Assembly: GCF_029625295.1 (NCBI RefSeq)
Contig: NZ_CP121112.1
Coordinates: forward strand, 1,364,001-1,428,000
Direction of reading: 5' to 3'
Source: Flavobacterium gyeonganense
Lineage (GTDB): Bacteria > Bacteroidota > Bacteroidia > Flavobacteriales > Flavobacteriaceae
Length of the DNA stretch: 64,000 nucleotides
Positions 1 through 9,294 of this stretch are shown one piece after another; position 1 is the first letter of the stretch; the number at the start of each line of letters is the position of its first letter. The notes under the pieces are model-generated. The model had not been told where the DNA came from. It did no database searches and worked only from the letters and a program-made list of their open reading frames with translations. The translations under genes were made by a program, and so were the position numbers.

Positions 1-1
1 T

Positions 2-1561
2 GTAAAATCTGCTACTAATGAAGCTATTATTGTTGTAGAAAAACTTACTAAAAAAGGTTATTTAGACATAAAAACACTTGAAAACACTAAAATAAATGAC
101 TCAATTTACACCTATAAATTGTCGCTTGGAAAGAAAACAAAATACACCTATATATATATAGGTATAAATAATTCATTTTTCAATCCTTCAGAAACAAAAA
201 ATGATACAGTAATAATTCCTTACGAAGAGACCGAAAACTATATAAATCAAAAAATTATTGAAGCAGAAAAACAAGGATTTCCTTTAAGCAAGATAAAATT
301 AAGAAACATCCGAAGAAAGAATTCAATAATTTATGCCGACTTAAATTTTAATTTGGAAAAAAAACGCAATGTAAATTCCATTATTACAAATTACATAAAT
401 AACAATCGAAAGGATTTTTTTCCAAAAGGACATCTCAAGCAACTTAACAAAAAATACATCAACAAAACTTTTAATCAAAACACCATCAAAGAACTTCATA
501 ACGATATAAATAATTTTGGCTTTATAGAACAATCAAAATATCCCGAAATATTATTCACAAAAGATTCAACCAAAGTTTACATTTATCTTGAAAAAAGAAA
601 AGCAAACACATTTGATGGTTATATTGGATTTTCAAATGATGAAAACAAAAAAATAAACCTAAACGGATATCTAGATATTACTTTAGAAAACACTCTTCTT
701 GCCGGTGAAAAATTTTCATTATACTGGAAAAGCGATGGAAACCAACAAAAAACATTCAATACAAAATTAGAAATACCATACATTTTCAAATCGCCTCTTG
801 GAATCAAAGCACAGCTAAACATATTCAAACAAGACAGTACTTTCCAAAACACAAAAACAGGAATTGATTTAGGGTATTATATAAATTATAACTCAAAATT
901 TTACATTGGTTACCAATCTACAGAATCCAGCGATATTCAAAACACAAACAACACAATAGTTAGTGATTTCAAAAATTCTTTTACAACTTCAACCTTCGAT
1001 TACACAAAAACAGACCCTCTTAATAATTTGTTATCAAAAAAAGCAAATGTTAACTTAATTTTTGGTTTTGGAAAAAGAAACACAAATAACCAACTTGAAA
1101 CAGTGGTCAGCAGCAGGCAGTTTTACACAAATTTAAACTTCTCATACAATTTTGAGCTCAATCAAAAGAACTTCATTAACATAAATTCACAAAATTTTTA
1201 TCTTTCAAGCAAAAACTATTTAGTAAACGAACTCTATCGATTTGGTGGAATAAATTCAATTAGAGGTTTTTTAGAAAATAGTCTCCAGGCAAATTTATTC
1301 TCTTCGATTCTCACAGAATACAGATACCTAGTCTCAAAAAATTTATATGTAAATTCAATTCTTGATTATGCGATATATCAAGACTTAACAAGAAGTGAGG
1401 ACAAAACCAAAATTGATAAACTAACCGGAATTGGAATCGGAACATCTATTCAAACTACAAATGGACTACTAAAGATTAACCTTACAAACAATATTTCAAA
1501 TGATCAAAATTTAAAATTATATAACACTATCATAAACATATGTTATAATGTTAAATTTTGA
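2..1561 (+). CDS. Omp85/BamA-TamA-like outer-membrane barrel protein (5' truncated)
   Basis: The reading frame is open to the left edge, so the N-terminus is outside the window; a TTG at 119 is not a credible start. The first ~170 visible residues have the alternating pattern of POTRA repeats (KKGYLDIK..., KQGFPLSKIKL...). The rest is a run of amphipathic strands typical of a 16-strand barrel. The segment YRFGGINSIRGF carries the VRGF-type loop-6 signature of the Omp85 superfamily. Proteins of this class insert or translocate proteins across the outer membrane. The substrate cannot be read from sequence. It is followed after 82 bp by a SusC gene on the same strand, but there is no evidence that they are linked functionally. 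Confidence 0.7.
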   Translation, partial: VKSATNEAIIVVEKLTKKGYLDIKTLENTKINDSIYTYKLSLGKKTKYTYIYIGINNSFFNPSETKNDTVIIPYEETENYINQKIIEAEKQGFPLSKIKLRNIRRKNSIIYADLNFNLEKKRNVNSIITNYINNNRKDFFPKGHLKQLNKKYINKTFNQNTIKELHNDINNFGFIEQSKYPEILFTKDSTKVYIYLEKRKANTFDGYIGFSNDENKKINLNGYLDITLENTLLAGEKFSLYWKSDGNQQKTFNTKLEIPYIFKSPLGIKAQLNIFKQDSTFQNTKTGIDLGYYINYNSKFYIGYQSTESSDIQNTNNTIVSDFKNSFTTSTFDYTKTDPLNNLLSKKANVNLIFGFGKRNTNNQLETVVSSRQFYTNLNFSYNFELNQKNFININSQNFYLSSKNYLVNELYRFGGINSIRGFLENSLQANLFSSILTEYRYLVSKNLYVNSILDYAIYQDLTRSEDKTKIDKLTGIGIGTSIQTTNGLLKINLTNNISNDQNLKLYNTIINICYNVKF

Positions 1562-1643
1562 TATTTACTAAAAAAAAAAATATTTATTAGGATAGTTAAC
1601 AAATTATTAAGAGTTTTGCGATACTAATTCAAAATATTTAAAA

Positions 1644-4600
1644 ATGAAACTAAAGTTCAATGGATTTTTAGTGCTTTTACTGGCACTAGTTGCGCAAATC
1701 ACATTTGCACAAGAGAGAGCTGTTTCTGGAACAGTTTCTGACAATTCAGGCATGCCTTTACCGGGTGTGAGTGTATTAGTTAAAGGAACCAAAGCAGGAA
1801 CACAAACAGATTTTGATGGTAAATTCACTATCAAAGCAGCACCAAGCCAGGTTTTGGTATTTAGCTACATTGGGATGAAAAGCCAGGAAGTAGCTGCTAG
1901 TTCGACATCTATTAACGTAAAATTAAAAGATGACTCAGTTGAACTGGAAGGTGTGGTTGTAACCGCATTGGGCATAAAAAAAGAAGAGAAAAAACTTGGA
2001 TACGCAGTATCTAAAGTAACTTCAGATGAAATTACAAAATCTGGAGAGCAAAACGTGCTTCAGGCATTAGCTGGAAAAGCTGCTGGTGTTCAAATCATAG
2101 GATCAGGCGGAACCCCGGGTGCTTCTAGTAAAATCATTATTAGAGGCGCTAATACAATTACCGGTACTACAGACCCTTTAATCGTTGTAGACGGTATTCC
2201 TATAGATAATACTACAACACAAACTACAGCTGGAGACAATCCTTTTAATGCAAATTTATCCGGTATCAACAACTCCAATAGAGCCTTAGATATCAATCCA
2301 AATGATGTAGAAAGTGTTACTATCCTTAAAGGACCGGCCGCTGCTGCACTTTACGGAGCTAGAGCCGGAAATGGTGTTATTATCTACACAACAAAGAAAG
2401 GAAAAGCCGGCAAAGGATTAGGAATTGATTTCAATACCTCATTAGCAATTGACAGAGTGAGTCAGCTTCCAGCAAGGCAAAATAAATATATACAAGGCAC
2501 TGTACCAACTATAACTGCTCCAGACCCAAATACTCCACAAAGCTGGGGTCCTACTGCTGCATCATTAGGTCTACCTACTTATGATAACATAGGTAATTTC
2601 TTTCAGGATGGCATAACCTTTACAAATAATATTTCTTTCTATGGAGGAGATAACAAAGCGACTTTCAGAGCATCATATGGAAATGTAACACAAACAGGTA
2701 TGATTCCTGAAACTGGCTTAAAAAGAAACACTATCAGACTTGCAGGAGACTTGAAATTAAGTGAAAACTGGAAAGCCGGAGCAAGTATGCAATACACTCA
2801 TACCACTAACACATTAGCACAAAATGGTAGTAACACCTCTGGTGTTATGTTAAGTTTGATGCGTTCTCCAATAAGCTATGATTTAAGAAACTACAAAGAT
2901 GGATTTGGCAACAATACTAACTACTTTGCAGCATATGACAACCCATACTTTACTGTAAATGAAAACCCTGCTACAAGCGATGTTAATCGTGTATTAGGTA
3001 ACATTTTCTTAACTTATAATCATGCTGAATGGTTATCTTTAACTGCCAAAGCTGGTATTGATACTTATTCTGATGCCCGTAAACAAATTTATGCAGTCTC
3101 ATCAAATGGAGATAGTTTAGGCGGAATTGGTGAAGTTGCTTTCAACAGCCTTACAAACAAAGACTATTATGGAGATTTAATTGCATCTGGTTTGATACCA
3201 TTAAAATCAGACTGGTTAAAAATTAATTATACTGCAGGTCTTAACTTGCGTTCTACGCAATACTTAGACGTTTTCTCAAGAGGTAAAGGATTATCTGTAA
3301 GATATGTTTATAATTTAGCTAATGCAACTGAATTATACGCTTCTAATTACGAGGAAAATTCTATTTCAAGAGCTTTATTTGCTCAAGTAGATTTTGATAT
3401 TAAGGATCAAATTTTCATAACGGGTACTGTAAGAAAAGAATGGTCATCCACATATGGAGATAATATAAAAAGCGCCATATTTCCTTCAGGAACTGCTGCA
3501 TGGATTCTTTCAAACACTTTTGACTGGGCTAACTATGTAAAAGTAAGCTATGGTTACGGAGAAGTAGGTATTGCTCCAGCACCTTATCGCACAAAAAGTT
3601 ATTATGGACAACCAAGTCTTACAGATGGTTTTACTGATGGATTAAGTTTTCCTTATGACGGAGTTAACGGTATGGCATTAGCAGGACGTTTAGGAAATCC
3701 AGACTTAAAACCAGAAAGAGTATTAGGTCATGATTTAGGCTTAAGTACAAAATTTTTCGATAATCGTTTAGCTGTAGATTTAAATTTTTATTACAAAACA
3801 TCAAAAGATTTATTAATTGATGTCCCATTAGCGCAATCTTCAGGTTATTCTTCACAATATAGAAACGCTGCAGAATTAGTTAACAAAGGTATTGAACTTG
3901 AAATCGGCTATGATATTTTCGAAAAAAGCAAACCATTTCAGTGGAATATCAACTTAAACTGGGCTAAAAATGAAAACGAAGTTACAGACATCTCTGGTGG
4001 TTTAAGTGAAATTTCTGTAGAATCTGCTTTCTCTTCAATTGGATATTATGCTGTTGCTGGACAGCCTTTAGGTAGTTTTTATGGCACAAGATGGTTACGT
4101 GATGCGAATGGTCAAATTATTGTTGGTACAAATGGTTTAGCTAAATTAGATCCAGAAACTGGAAATTTAGGAAATTCAGCACCAAACTGGACAGGTGGTA
4201 TTAGAAACACATTCACATACAAACGAGTTAGCTTATCAGCCTTATTAGATATCAGACATGGTGGCGTTGTTTACAATGGTACAGGAGCAAGATTAAACAC
4301 AATTGGTGTTTCAGAAGGTTCTGCTGATAGAGAACGAACATACATCATCCCTGGTGTTAAAGAAGACGGAACTCCAAATAATATTGAAATATCTGCTAAA
4401 AGTTATTTTCAAAACTTCAAAGGAGATAGTAGTTTAGCTGCTGCTGAAGAAGCAACAACAGACGTTAATTGGGTTAGATTACGTGACGTAAGCCTTACTT
4501 ATGATTTCAATGTAAAACAATTTCCATTTTTAAGTTCTGCACAATTATCAATCACGGGAAGAAACTTATGGTTAGACACCAACTACAAAGGAGTAGATCC

Positions 4601-4703
4601 TGAAACAAGTTTGACAGGAGCTGGTTCACGTATTAATGGTTTAGATTATTTCAATAATCCAGGAAGTAAATCTTTCATAATGGGTCTACGTGCAAGCTTC
4701 TAA
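1644..4703 (+). CDS. SusC/RagA family TonB-linked outer-membrane protein
   Basis: A 1019-residue TonB-dependent transporter. It has a Sec signal (residues 1-22, ending ITFA before QE), then a CarboxypepD_reg-like domain (~24-100: VSGTVSDNSGMPLPGVSVLVKGT), a plug domain (~110-245, with VVDGIPIDN and the SusC hallmark GNGVIIYTTKKG), and a ~22-strand barrel ending in Phe. It imports a nutrient together with the SusD-like lipoprotein encoded 16 bp downstream, which forms a lid over the barrel. The ATG follows a TTTAAAA stretch, a normal start context for Flavobacterium. No glycoside hydrolase, sigma/anti-sigma pair or sensor lies beside it, so the substrate (glycan, peptide or other) cannot be assigned. 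Confidence 0.93.
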   Translation: MKLKFNGFLVLLLALVAQITFAQERAVSGTVSDNSGMPLPGVSVLVKGTKAGTQTDFDGKFTIKAAPSQVLVFSYIGMKSQEVAASSTSINVKLKDDSVELEGVVVTALGIKKEEKKLGYAVSKVTSDEITKSGEQNVLQALAGKAAGVQIIGSGGTPGASSKIIIRGANTITGTTDPLIVVDGIPIDNTTTQTTAGDNPFNANLSGINNSNRALDINPNDVESVTILKGPAAAALYGARAGNGVIIYTTKKGKAGKGLGIDFNTSLAIDRVSQLPARQNKYIQGTVPTITAPDPNTPQSWGPTAASLGLPTYDNIGNFFQDGITFTNNISFYGGDNKATFRASYGNVTQTGMIPETGLKRNTIRLAGDLKLSENWKAGASMQYTHTTNTLAQNGSNTSGVMLSLMRSPISYDLRNYKDGFGNNTNYFAAYDNPYFTVNENPATSDVNRVLGNIFLTYNHAEWLSLTAKAGIDTYSDARKQIYAVSSNGDSLGGIGEVAFNSLTNKDYYGDLIASGLIPLKSDWLKINYTAGLNLRSTQYLDVFSRGKGLSVRYVYNLANATELYASNYEENSISRALFAQVDFDIKDQIFITGTVRKEWSSTYGDNIKSAIFPSGTAAWILSNTFDWANYVKVSYGYGEVGIAPAPYRTKSYYGQPSLTDGFTDGLSFPYDGVNGMALAGRLGNPDLKPERVLGHDLGLSTKFFDNRLAVDLNFYYKTSKDLLIDVPLAQSSGYSSQYRNAAELVNKGIELEIGYDIFEKSKPFQWNINLNWAKNENEVTDISGGLSEISVESAFSSIGYYAVAGQPLGSFYGTRWLRDANGQIIVGTNGLAKLDPETGNLGNSAPNWTGGIRNTFTYKRVSLSALLDIRHGGVVYNGTGARLNTIGVSEGSADRERTYIIPGVKEDGTPNNIEISAKSYFQNFKGDSSLAAAEEATTDVNWVRLRDVSLTYDFNVKQFPFLSSAQLSITGRNLWLDTNYKGVDPETSLTGAGSRINGLDYFNNPGSKSFIMGLRASF

Positions 4704-4719
4704 TTTAAATATAATAAAA

Positions 4720-6129
4720 ATGAAAAAATATATAAAAAATATAATTCTTGCAGCGTTTAGCATTAGTATGCTAACTGGTTGCCAGACTGAGTTAGATGAT
4801 TTCAACAATAATCCTAACGATCCTGACACAAGTAACCCTTCGTTGCTAGTAGCTGCAATGGAATTAAGTACATTTCAAACCCACACTAGTGGGATAATGA
4901 GAAATGCTGGTATTTTCACACAACACCTACAAGGCACAAACATAGGACAATTAGGAGCTGTAGGTCTTTATACAGTTACAGAAGGTGATGTAAATAATGA
5001 GTGGAATACCATCTATCAAACTACTTTGATGAATGGACATATTTTAAACCGAGATTTCGCCCTTAATTACCCATACTACAATGGAATTGGTCAAATATTA
5101 AGTGCAATAAACTTAGGCTACGTAACTGATATGTGGGGAGATGTTCCTTATGATGAAGCTTTCTTAGCTGCAGAAGGAAACAAAACACCAAAATACAATA
5201 CGCAACAAGAAATCTATCAAAGAATTCAAACTCTATTAGATAAAGCTATTGTAAATTTATCTCAGCCTGAAGCAAGCAACGAAGAAGTACCTGATGATGA
5301 TGATTTAATTTTTGGAGGAGATACTGAAAAATGGACTAAAGTTGCATATGTCTTAAAAGCAAGATATGCTTTAAGGTTAACTGCAGTTGATGCTAATGCA
5401 GCACAAAAAGCTCTAGACTATATTACGCAATCAGGAATGACATCTTCAGATGATGATGCAAATACTAAATTCCTTGGGGGTGCTAATTCATTTAATCAAT
5501 GGTATGCCTATAATGTTCAACGTCGAAACTATATGAAAATGGGTAAATATTTTGTGGATTATTTAGTAACAAATAATGACCCGAGATTACCTTTCATGGT
5601 TGAAAAAAAATCTGGCGGTTATTCAGGAAATGCTCCTGAAGACGACAATACCACAACAACCTCTTACATAGGAGGTTATTTTACCCCACCAGCCCCAATT
5701 ACACAAAAGGGCTTCGCTAATCCAGATTGGCAAATTGGAATAGTGACTTATGCGGAAGCAAAATTTATTGAAGCTGAGGCGAAAGCCAGATTAGGACAAC
5801 CGGGTGTACAAACTGCATTGCAAGAAGCTGTAACTGCTTCTGTGACCAAAATTACTGGTGATGCGCCATCAGCTACCTTCTTAGCAAATGCAACTGCTAC
5901 ATTTGACATTGCTAATATTATACAACAAAAATATATTGCTTTATTCTTAACAATGGAGCCTTATAATGATTACAGAAGAACAGGTTTTCCTGCTTTGGTA
6001 CCAAACCAAAATTCAGATACTAAAGTTATTCCTGTAAGACTGCCTACTCCATCTGATGAGAGACAATACAACCCTAATGCAACTGTGGTTAGTAATGTAA
6101 CTACTAAAGTTTGGTGGGACGCTAACTAA
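4720..6129 (+). CDS. SusD/RagB family nutrient-binding outer-membrane lipoprotein
   Basis: A 469-residue lipoprotein. I place the start at ATG 4720 because MKKYIKNIILAAFSISMLTG followed by Cys gives a complete lipoprotein signal; the GTG at 4690 lies inside susC and would add a non-signal extension. The early DDFNNNPNDPD segment and the conserved WGDVPYDEA motif are typical of the SusD-like_2 (PF12771) branch, whose helical TPR-like fold binds substrate at the cell surface. It is translated from the same transcript as the SusC 16 bp upstream and is followed by a strong terminator. This branch is often found with peptide or non-glycan SusC partners, so a polysaccharide substrate should not be assumed. 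Confidence 0.92.
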   Translation: MKKYIKNIILAAFSISMLTGCQTELDDFNNNPNDPDTSNPSLLVAAMELSTFQTHTSGIMRNAGIFTQHLQGTNIGQLGAVGLYTVTEGDVNNEWNTIYQTTLMNGHILNRDFALNYPYYNGIGQILSAINLGYVTDMWGDVPYDEAFLAAEGNKTPKYNTQQEIYQRIQTLLDKAIVNLSQPEASNEEVPDDDDLIFGGDTEKWTKVAYVLKARYALRLTAVDANAAQKALDYITQSGMTSSDDDANTKFLGGANSFNQWYAYNVQRRNYMKMGKYFVDYLVTNNDPRLPFMVEKKSGGYSGNAPEDDNTTTTSYIGGYFTPPAPITQKGFANPDWQIGIVTYAEAKFIEAEAKARLGQPGVQTALQEAVTASVTKITGDAPSATFLANATATFDIANIIQQKYIALFLTMEPYNDYRRTGFPALVPNQNSDTKVIPVRLPTPSDERQYNPNATVVSNVTTKVWWDAN

Positions 6130-6155
6130 TTATTAGTTAAAACACAAAATAATAC

Positions 6156-6190
6156 AAAACCACTCTGTCCATTCAGAGTGGTTTTTTTTT
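6156..6190 (+). terminator. Rho-independent terminator of the susCD operon
   Basis: The stem CCACTCTG (6160-6167) pairs with CAGAGTGG (6174-6181) around a 6-nt loop and is followed by nine T. An A-run before the stem can extend it. It lies 26 bp after the susD stop. Confidence 0.9.
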
Positions 6191-6207
6191 ATATAAAACA
6201 TTATACT

Positions 6208-6215
6208 TACATTTG
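6208..6215 (+). promoter_or_regulatory. Bacteroidota -7 box TACATTTG upstream of rlmB
   Basis: An exact TAnnTTTG box ends 4 nt before the ATG at 6220. With the usual spacing to the transcription start, the mRNA would be leaderless or nearly so. The -33 region falls in the T-tract of the preceding terminator. Confidence 0.6.
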
Positions 6216-6219
6216 CCCT

Positions 6220-6954
6220 ATGGAAAAAGAACATCAAATATTTGGAATCAGAGCCATAATAGAAGCTATTCAGGCAGGAAAAGAAGTAGACAAAGTATTC
6301 ATCCAAAAAGAAATTTCTGGTGAGTTAATGAAAGATTTAATGAAAGTGATGAAACGTGCTAACATTAATTTCTCTTATGTTCCTGTTGAAAAACTGAATC
6401 GCTTAACACCAAATAATCATCAGGGAGCTGTTGCTACTATATCCCCTATTGGATTTATAGAATTGGAGAATCTTGTTGAATCTACAATTGAATCAGGTTC
6501 GAAACCTTTGTTTTTAATATTAGACCAGATTTCTGATGCAAGAAATTTTGGTGCCATCATAAGAACAGCAGAGTGTACTGGTGTAAATGGAATTATTGTT
6601 CAAAAGGCAGGTTCAGCTCCTGTTAACGGGGATACAGTAAAAACTTCAGCTGGAGCTGTTTTTAATGTTCCTATCTGTAAGGTTGAACATATCAAAGATG
6701 CTATTTTTTATCTTCAGGGATCAGGAATTAAAACGGTTGCTGCCACTGAAAAAACGGATCAAAATATTTATGATGTTGACCTAAATGAAGCTATTGCAAT
6801 TATCATGGGATCTGAAGACAGAGGAATAAATCCTTCTGTTCTTAAAATTGTGGATGAAAAAGCAAAACTTCCAATGTTCGGCTCTATTGGATCACTTAAT
6901 GTTTCAGTAGCCTGTGGGGCATTTTTATACGAAACTGTTCGTCAAAGAAGTTAA
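6220..6954 (+). CDS. rlmB: 23S rRNA 2'-O-methyltransferase of the TrmH/RlmB (SpoU) family
   Basis: A 244-residue SPOUT methyltransferase. The N-terminal substrate-binding domain (MEKEHQIFGIRAIIEAIQAG) is followed by the SpoU domain with its three motifs: DQISDARNFGAIIRTAECTG, IIMGSEDRGI, and LPMFGSIGSLNVSVA. These form the trefoil-knot SAM site. The RlmB subfamily methylates the ribose of G2251 in 23S rRNA. The start is the ATG at 6220; a longer frame from 6178 would begin inside the upstream terminator and cover the promoter box. It is a single-gene unit between two terminators. Assignment to RlmB rather than another TrmH paralog rests on the N-terminal domain. Confidence 0.9.
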   Translation: MEKEHQIFGIRAIIEAIQAGKEVDKVFIQKEISGELMKDLMKVMKRANINFSYVPVEKLNRLTPNNHQGAVATISPIGFIELENLVESTIESGSKPLFLILDQISDARNFGAIIRTAECTGVNGIIVQKAGSAPVNGDTVKTSAGAVFNVPICKVEHIKDAIFYLQGSGIKTVAATEKTDQNIYDVDLNEAIAIIMGSEDRGINPSVLKIVDEKAKLPMFGSIGSLNVSVACGAFLYETVRQRS

Positions 6955-6978
6955 AATAACAGTCTATAATAAAGACTA

Positions 6979-7009
6979 AAAAACACTTCTAATCGAAGTG
7001 TTTTTTTTT
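6979..7009. terminator. Bidirectional terminator between rlmB and the rhomboid gene
   Basis: The stem AAACACTTC (6981-6989) pairs with GAAGTGTTT (6995-7003), followed by a T-run on the plus strand. An A-rich flank gives a T-rich tail on the minus strand, so it can serve both convergent genes. Confidence 0.88.
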
Positions 7010-7024
7010 ATGCTTAACTATCTA

Positions 7025-7786
7025 CTAATTTGTTTTATCTTCTGATTTAGTTATGATATAATTTACCGAAACATCGGAATTGAAATAAGTAGAAATAATT
7101 TCAGGTTCTTCATCAGGTCTGTCTATATTGACAAAATTTCCGTTTTCATCAAAGTGTTTCATAAAGGGATCCTGATCGGGATCAAAATCAGGCCTTTGCC
7201 AATCATAGACAATGGGTTTTGCATACTCAGGAGTTTTATAGAATAATGTCATAGCGAATCCTGTTATAAAACCTGCCAAATGCCCCTCCCATGAAATATT
7301 TTGATCAACATCTGGAAAAACATACCAAATCATCCCGCCATATAATAAAATCACAGCAAATGACAATGCTACTAAACGATAATACCTAGTCTGGATGCCT
7401 TTAAAGAATATAAAGCTTACCAGAACATAAATCAGTCCACTAGCCCCAATGTGATAATTTTCACGGCCAATAAGCCAGGTAATTAAACCCGAAAATAAAA
7501 TTCCGTAACCAATAACACCTAAAGATTGCTTCGGGTAAAAAAACTGTAAGGCAGGCAATAATACAATAAGCGGAATAGAGTTATTATAAAGATGATTTAA
7601 ATTTTCATGAATAAACGGACTAAATAAAACACCCTGTAAGCCGGAGAAATCACGGGGGAATATTCCGTTTTGATAGAAGTCAAAATCAAACCGGATCTGG
7701 ATCCAATAGATAATCCAAAGTAAAAGAACAAAAAATACCGGAAGACCAATAACAGCGGTAGAAAATTTAAAGTGGTTATCGTTCAT
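7025..7786 (-). CDS. Rhomboid family intramembrane serine protease
   Basis: A 253-residue polytopic membrane protein. The catalytic motif GASG is at residues 114-117 with Ser116 as nucleophile, and His169 (WEGHLAGFITGF) is the paired histidine. The N-terminal HENLNHLYNN motif of bacterial rhomboids is present near residue 60. Six or so hydrophobic segments are followed by a charged cytoplasmic tail of ~60 residues. Rhomboids cleave transmembrane segments of membrane proteins. No substrate is suggested by neighbours. The gene is alone on its strand and converges on rlmB through a shared terminator. Confidence 0.92.
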   Translation of the reverse strand: MNDNHFKFSTAVIGLPVFFVLLLWIIYWIQIRFDFDFYQNGIFPRDFSGLQGVLFSPFIHENLNHLYNNSIPLIVLLPALQFFYPKQSLGVIGYGILFSGLITWLIGRENYHIGASGLIYVLVSFIFFKGIQTRYYRLVALSFAVILLYGGMIWYVFPDVDQNISWEGHLAGFITGFAMTLFYKTPEYAKPIVYDWQRPDFDPDQDPFMKHFDENGNFVNIDRPDEEPEIISTYFNSDVSVNYIITKSEDKTN

Positions 7787-7885
7787 GTTTTTATTGAGTT
7801 TAATAAATGATCATCAAAAAACTATCCAATTGCAATTTCCTGATAATTTGTCAGCAAAACAGAAATATCTCGATCTACAATTCAT

Positions 7886-7962
7886 AGCCCTGATGGAAAC
7901 GGCATCCTTTTCCCTGCTTCTTTAACAGGGAAAAGATATAGTGGACAGCAGGAATTAGCTCC
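7886..7962 (+). repeat. Flavobacterial intergenic repeat element, copy 1 (AGCCC...AGCTCC type)
   Basis: The element begins AGCCCTGATGGAAACGG and ends GGACAGCAGGAATTAGCTCC. Between these ends lies a perfect 10-bp-arm hairpin, CTTTTCCCTG (7907-7916) with CAGGGAAAAG (7926-7935). I recognise this arrangement from memory as frequent in Flavobacterium intergenic DNA. A second, more diverged copy in the opposite orientation is at 52693-52832. Confidence 0.6.
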
Positions 7963-8003
7963 AAAAAAATGAGAAATAAAATTGAAACTCGTAATTTTAC
8001 AAA

Positions 8004-9281
8004 ATGGAAGCACCTTTAGCAGAACGCATTCGACCACAGCAATTAGAAGACTACATTAGTCAAAGTCATCTGGTTGGACCAAACGGATCTTTAACGCAAC
8101 AAATTTCGAAAGGAATTATTCCTTCATTAATCTTCTGGGGACCACCTGGAACAGGAAAGACCACGCTGGCTCAAATTATTGCACAAGAATCCAAGCGCCC
8201 TTTTTATATACTAAGCGCAATTAATTCTGGTGTGAAAGATATTCGTGATGTAATTGAAAAAGCAAAACAAAGCGGTGGGCTATTCACAGCTAAAAATCCG
8301 ATTTTGTTTATTGATGAGATTCATCGTTTTAGCAAATCACAGCAGGATTCCCTTTTGGCTGCTGTTGAAAAAGGATGGGTAACATTAATTGGAGCAACTA
8401 CTGAGAACCCAAGTTTTGAGGTTATTCCCGCATTATTATCGCGCTGTCAGGTTTATATTTTAAATGCTTTTACAAAAACCGACCTTGAAGCCTTGTTGCA
8501 TCGTGCCATGAAAACGGATACTGAATTGGCTGCCAAAAATATTATTCTAAAAGAAACCGAAGCGCTTTTAAGATTATCTGGTGGAGATGGACGAAAATTA
8601 TTAAATATTTTTGAGCTGGTTGTTAATGCTTCTGCCAGCAATGAAATTATCATAACAAACGACAGGGTTTTCGAACTTGTGCAGCAAAATACGGTTTTGT
8701 ACGACAAGACGGGAGAACAACACTATGACATTGTTTCTGCCTTTATAAAATCAATAAGAGGAAGCGATCCAAATGGCGCTGTTTATTGGCTCGCCCGAAT
8801 GATCGAAGGCGGTGAAGATGTTAAATTTATTGCCCGAAGAATGCTGATTTTATCCAGTGAAGATATTGGAAATGCTAATCCTACTGCCTTTATAATGGCA
8901 AACAATACTTTTCAGGCGGTTTCGACTATCGGTTATCCTGAAAGTCGTATTATATTAAGCCAATGTGCGATTTATCTTGCTACATCGCCGAAAAGCAATG
9001 CTTCATATCTGGCTATTGGAAATGCCCAGCAATTAGTTAAACAGACCGGTGACCTGCCTGTTCCGATTCATTTACGCAATGCGCCGACAAAATTAATGAA
9101 AGAACTGGGTTATGGTGAAGATTACAAATACTCACATGATTATGCCAATAACTTTGCCGAGCAGGAATTTTTACCTGATGCTATAAAAGAAACGGTTCTT
9201 TATAATCCCGGGAGCAATTCAAGAGAGAACAGCAACCGAGAGTTTTTAAAGAACCGCTGGAAAGATAAATATGGTTATTAA
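8004..9281 (+). CDS. rarA: Replication-associated recombination protein A (RarA/MgsA), AAA+ ATPase
   Basis: A 425-residue AAA+ protein of the clamp-loader-related RarA family, which acts at stalled replication forks. The N-terminus [20 protein letters not shown] is typical of the family. Walker A is GPPGTGKTT (residues 46-54), Walker B is [10 protein letters not shown], and sensor 1 is [10 protein letters not shown]. The C-terminal tetramerisation region includes [17 protein letters not shown] and the conserved [15 protein letters not shown]. Length fits the family. It stands alone between the repeat element at 7886-7962 and an oppositely oriented operon. The ATG follows a TAATTTTA sequence that weakly resembles a -7 box. 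Confidence 0.95.
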   Translation: MEAPLAERIRPQQLEDYISQSHLVGPNGSLTQQISKGIIPSLIFWGPPGTGKTTLAQIIAQESKRPFYILSAINSGVKDIRDVIEKAKQSGGLFTAKNPILFIDEIHRFSKSQQDSLLAAVEKGWVTLIGATTENPSFEVIPALLSRCQVYILNAFTKTDLEALLHRAMKTDTELAAKNIILKETEALLRLSGGDGRKLLNIFELVVNASASNEIIITNDRVFELVQQNTVLYDKTGEQHYDIVSAFIKSIRGSDPNGAVYWLARMIEGGEDVKFIARRMLILSSEDIGNANPTAFIMANNTFQAVSTIGYPESRIILSQCAIYLATSPKSNASYLAIGNAQQLVKQTGDLPVPIHLRNAPTKLMKELGYGEDYKYSHDYANNFAEQEFLPDAIKETVLYNPGSNSRENSNREFLKNRWKDKYGY

Positions 9282-9294
9282 ACCAAATTATATT

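Noticed and set aside
1644..6129. A polysaccharide utilisation locus around the SusC/SusD pair
   Set aside because: No glycoside hydrolase, polysaccharide lyase, sulfatase or hybrid sensor lies beside it; the nearest xylanase genes are more than 40 kb away.
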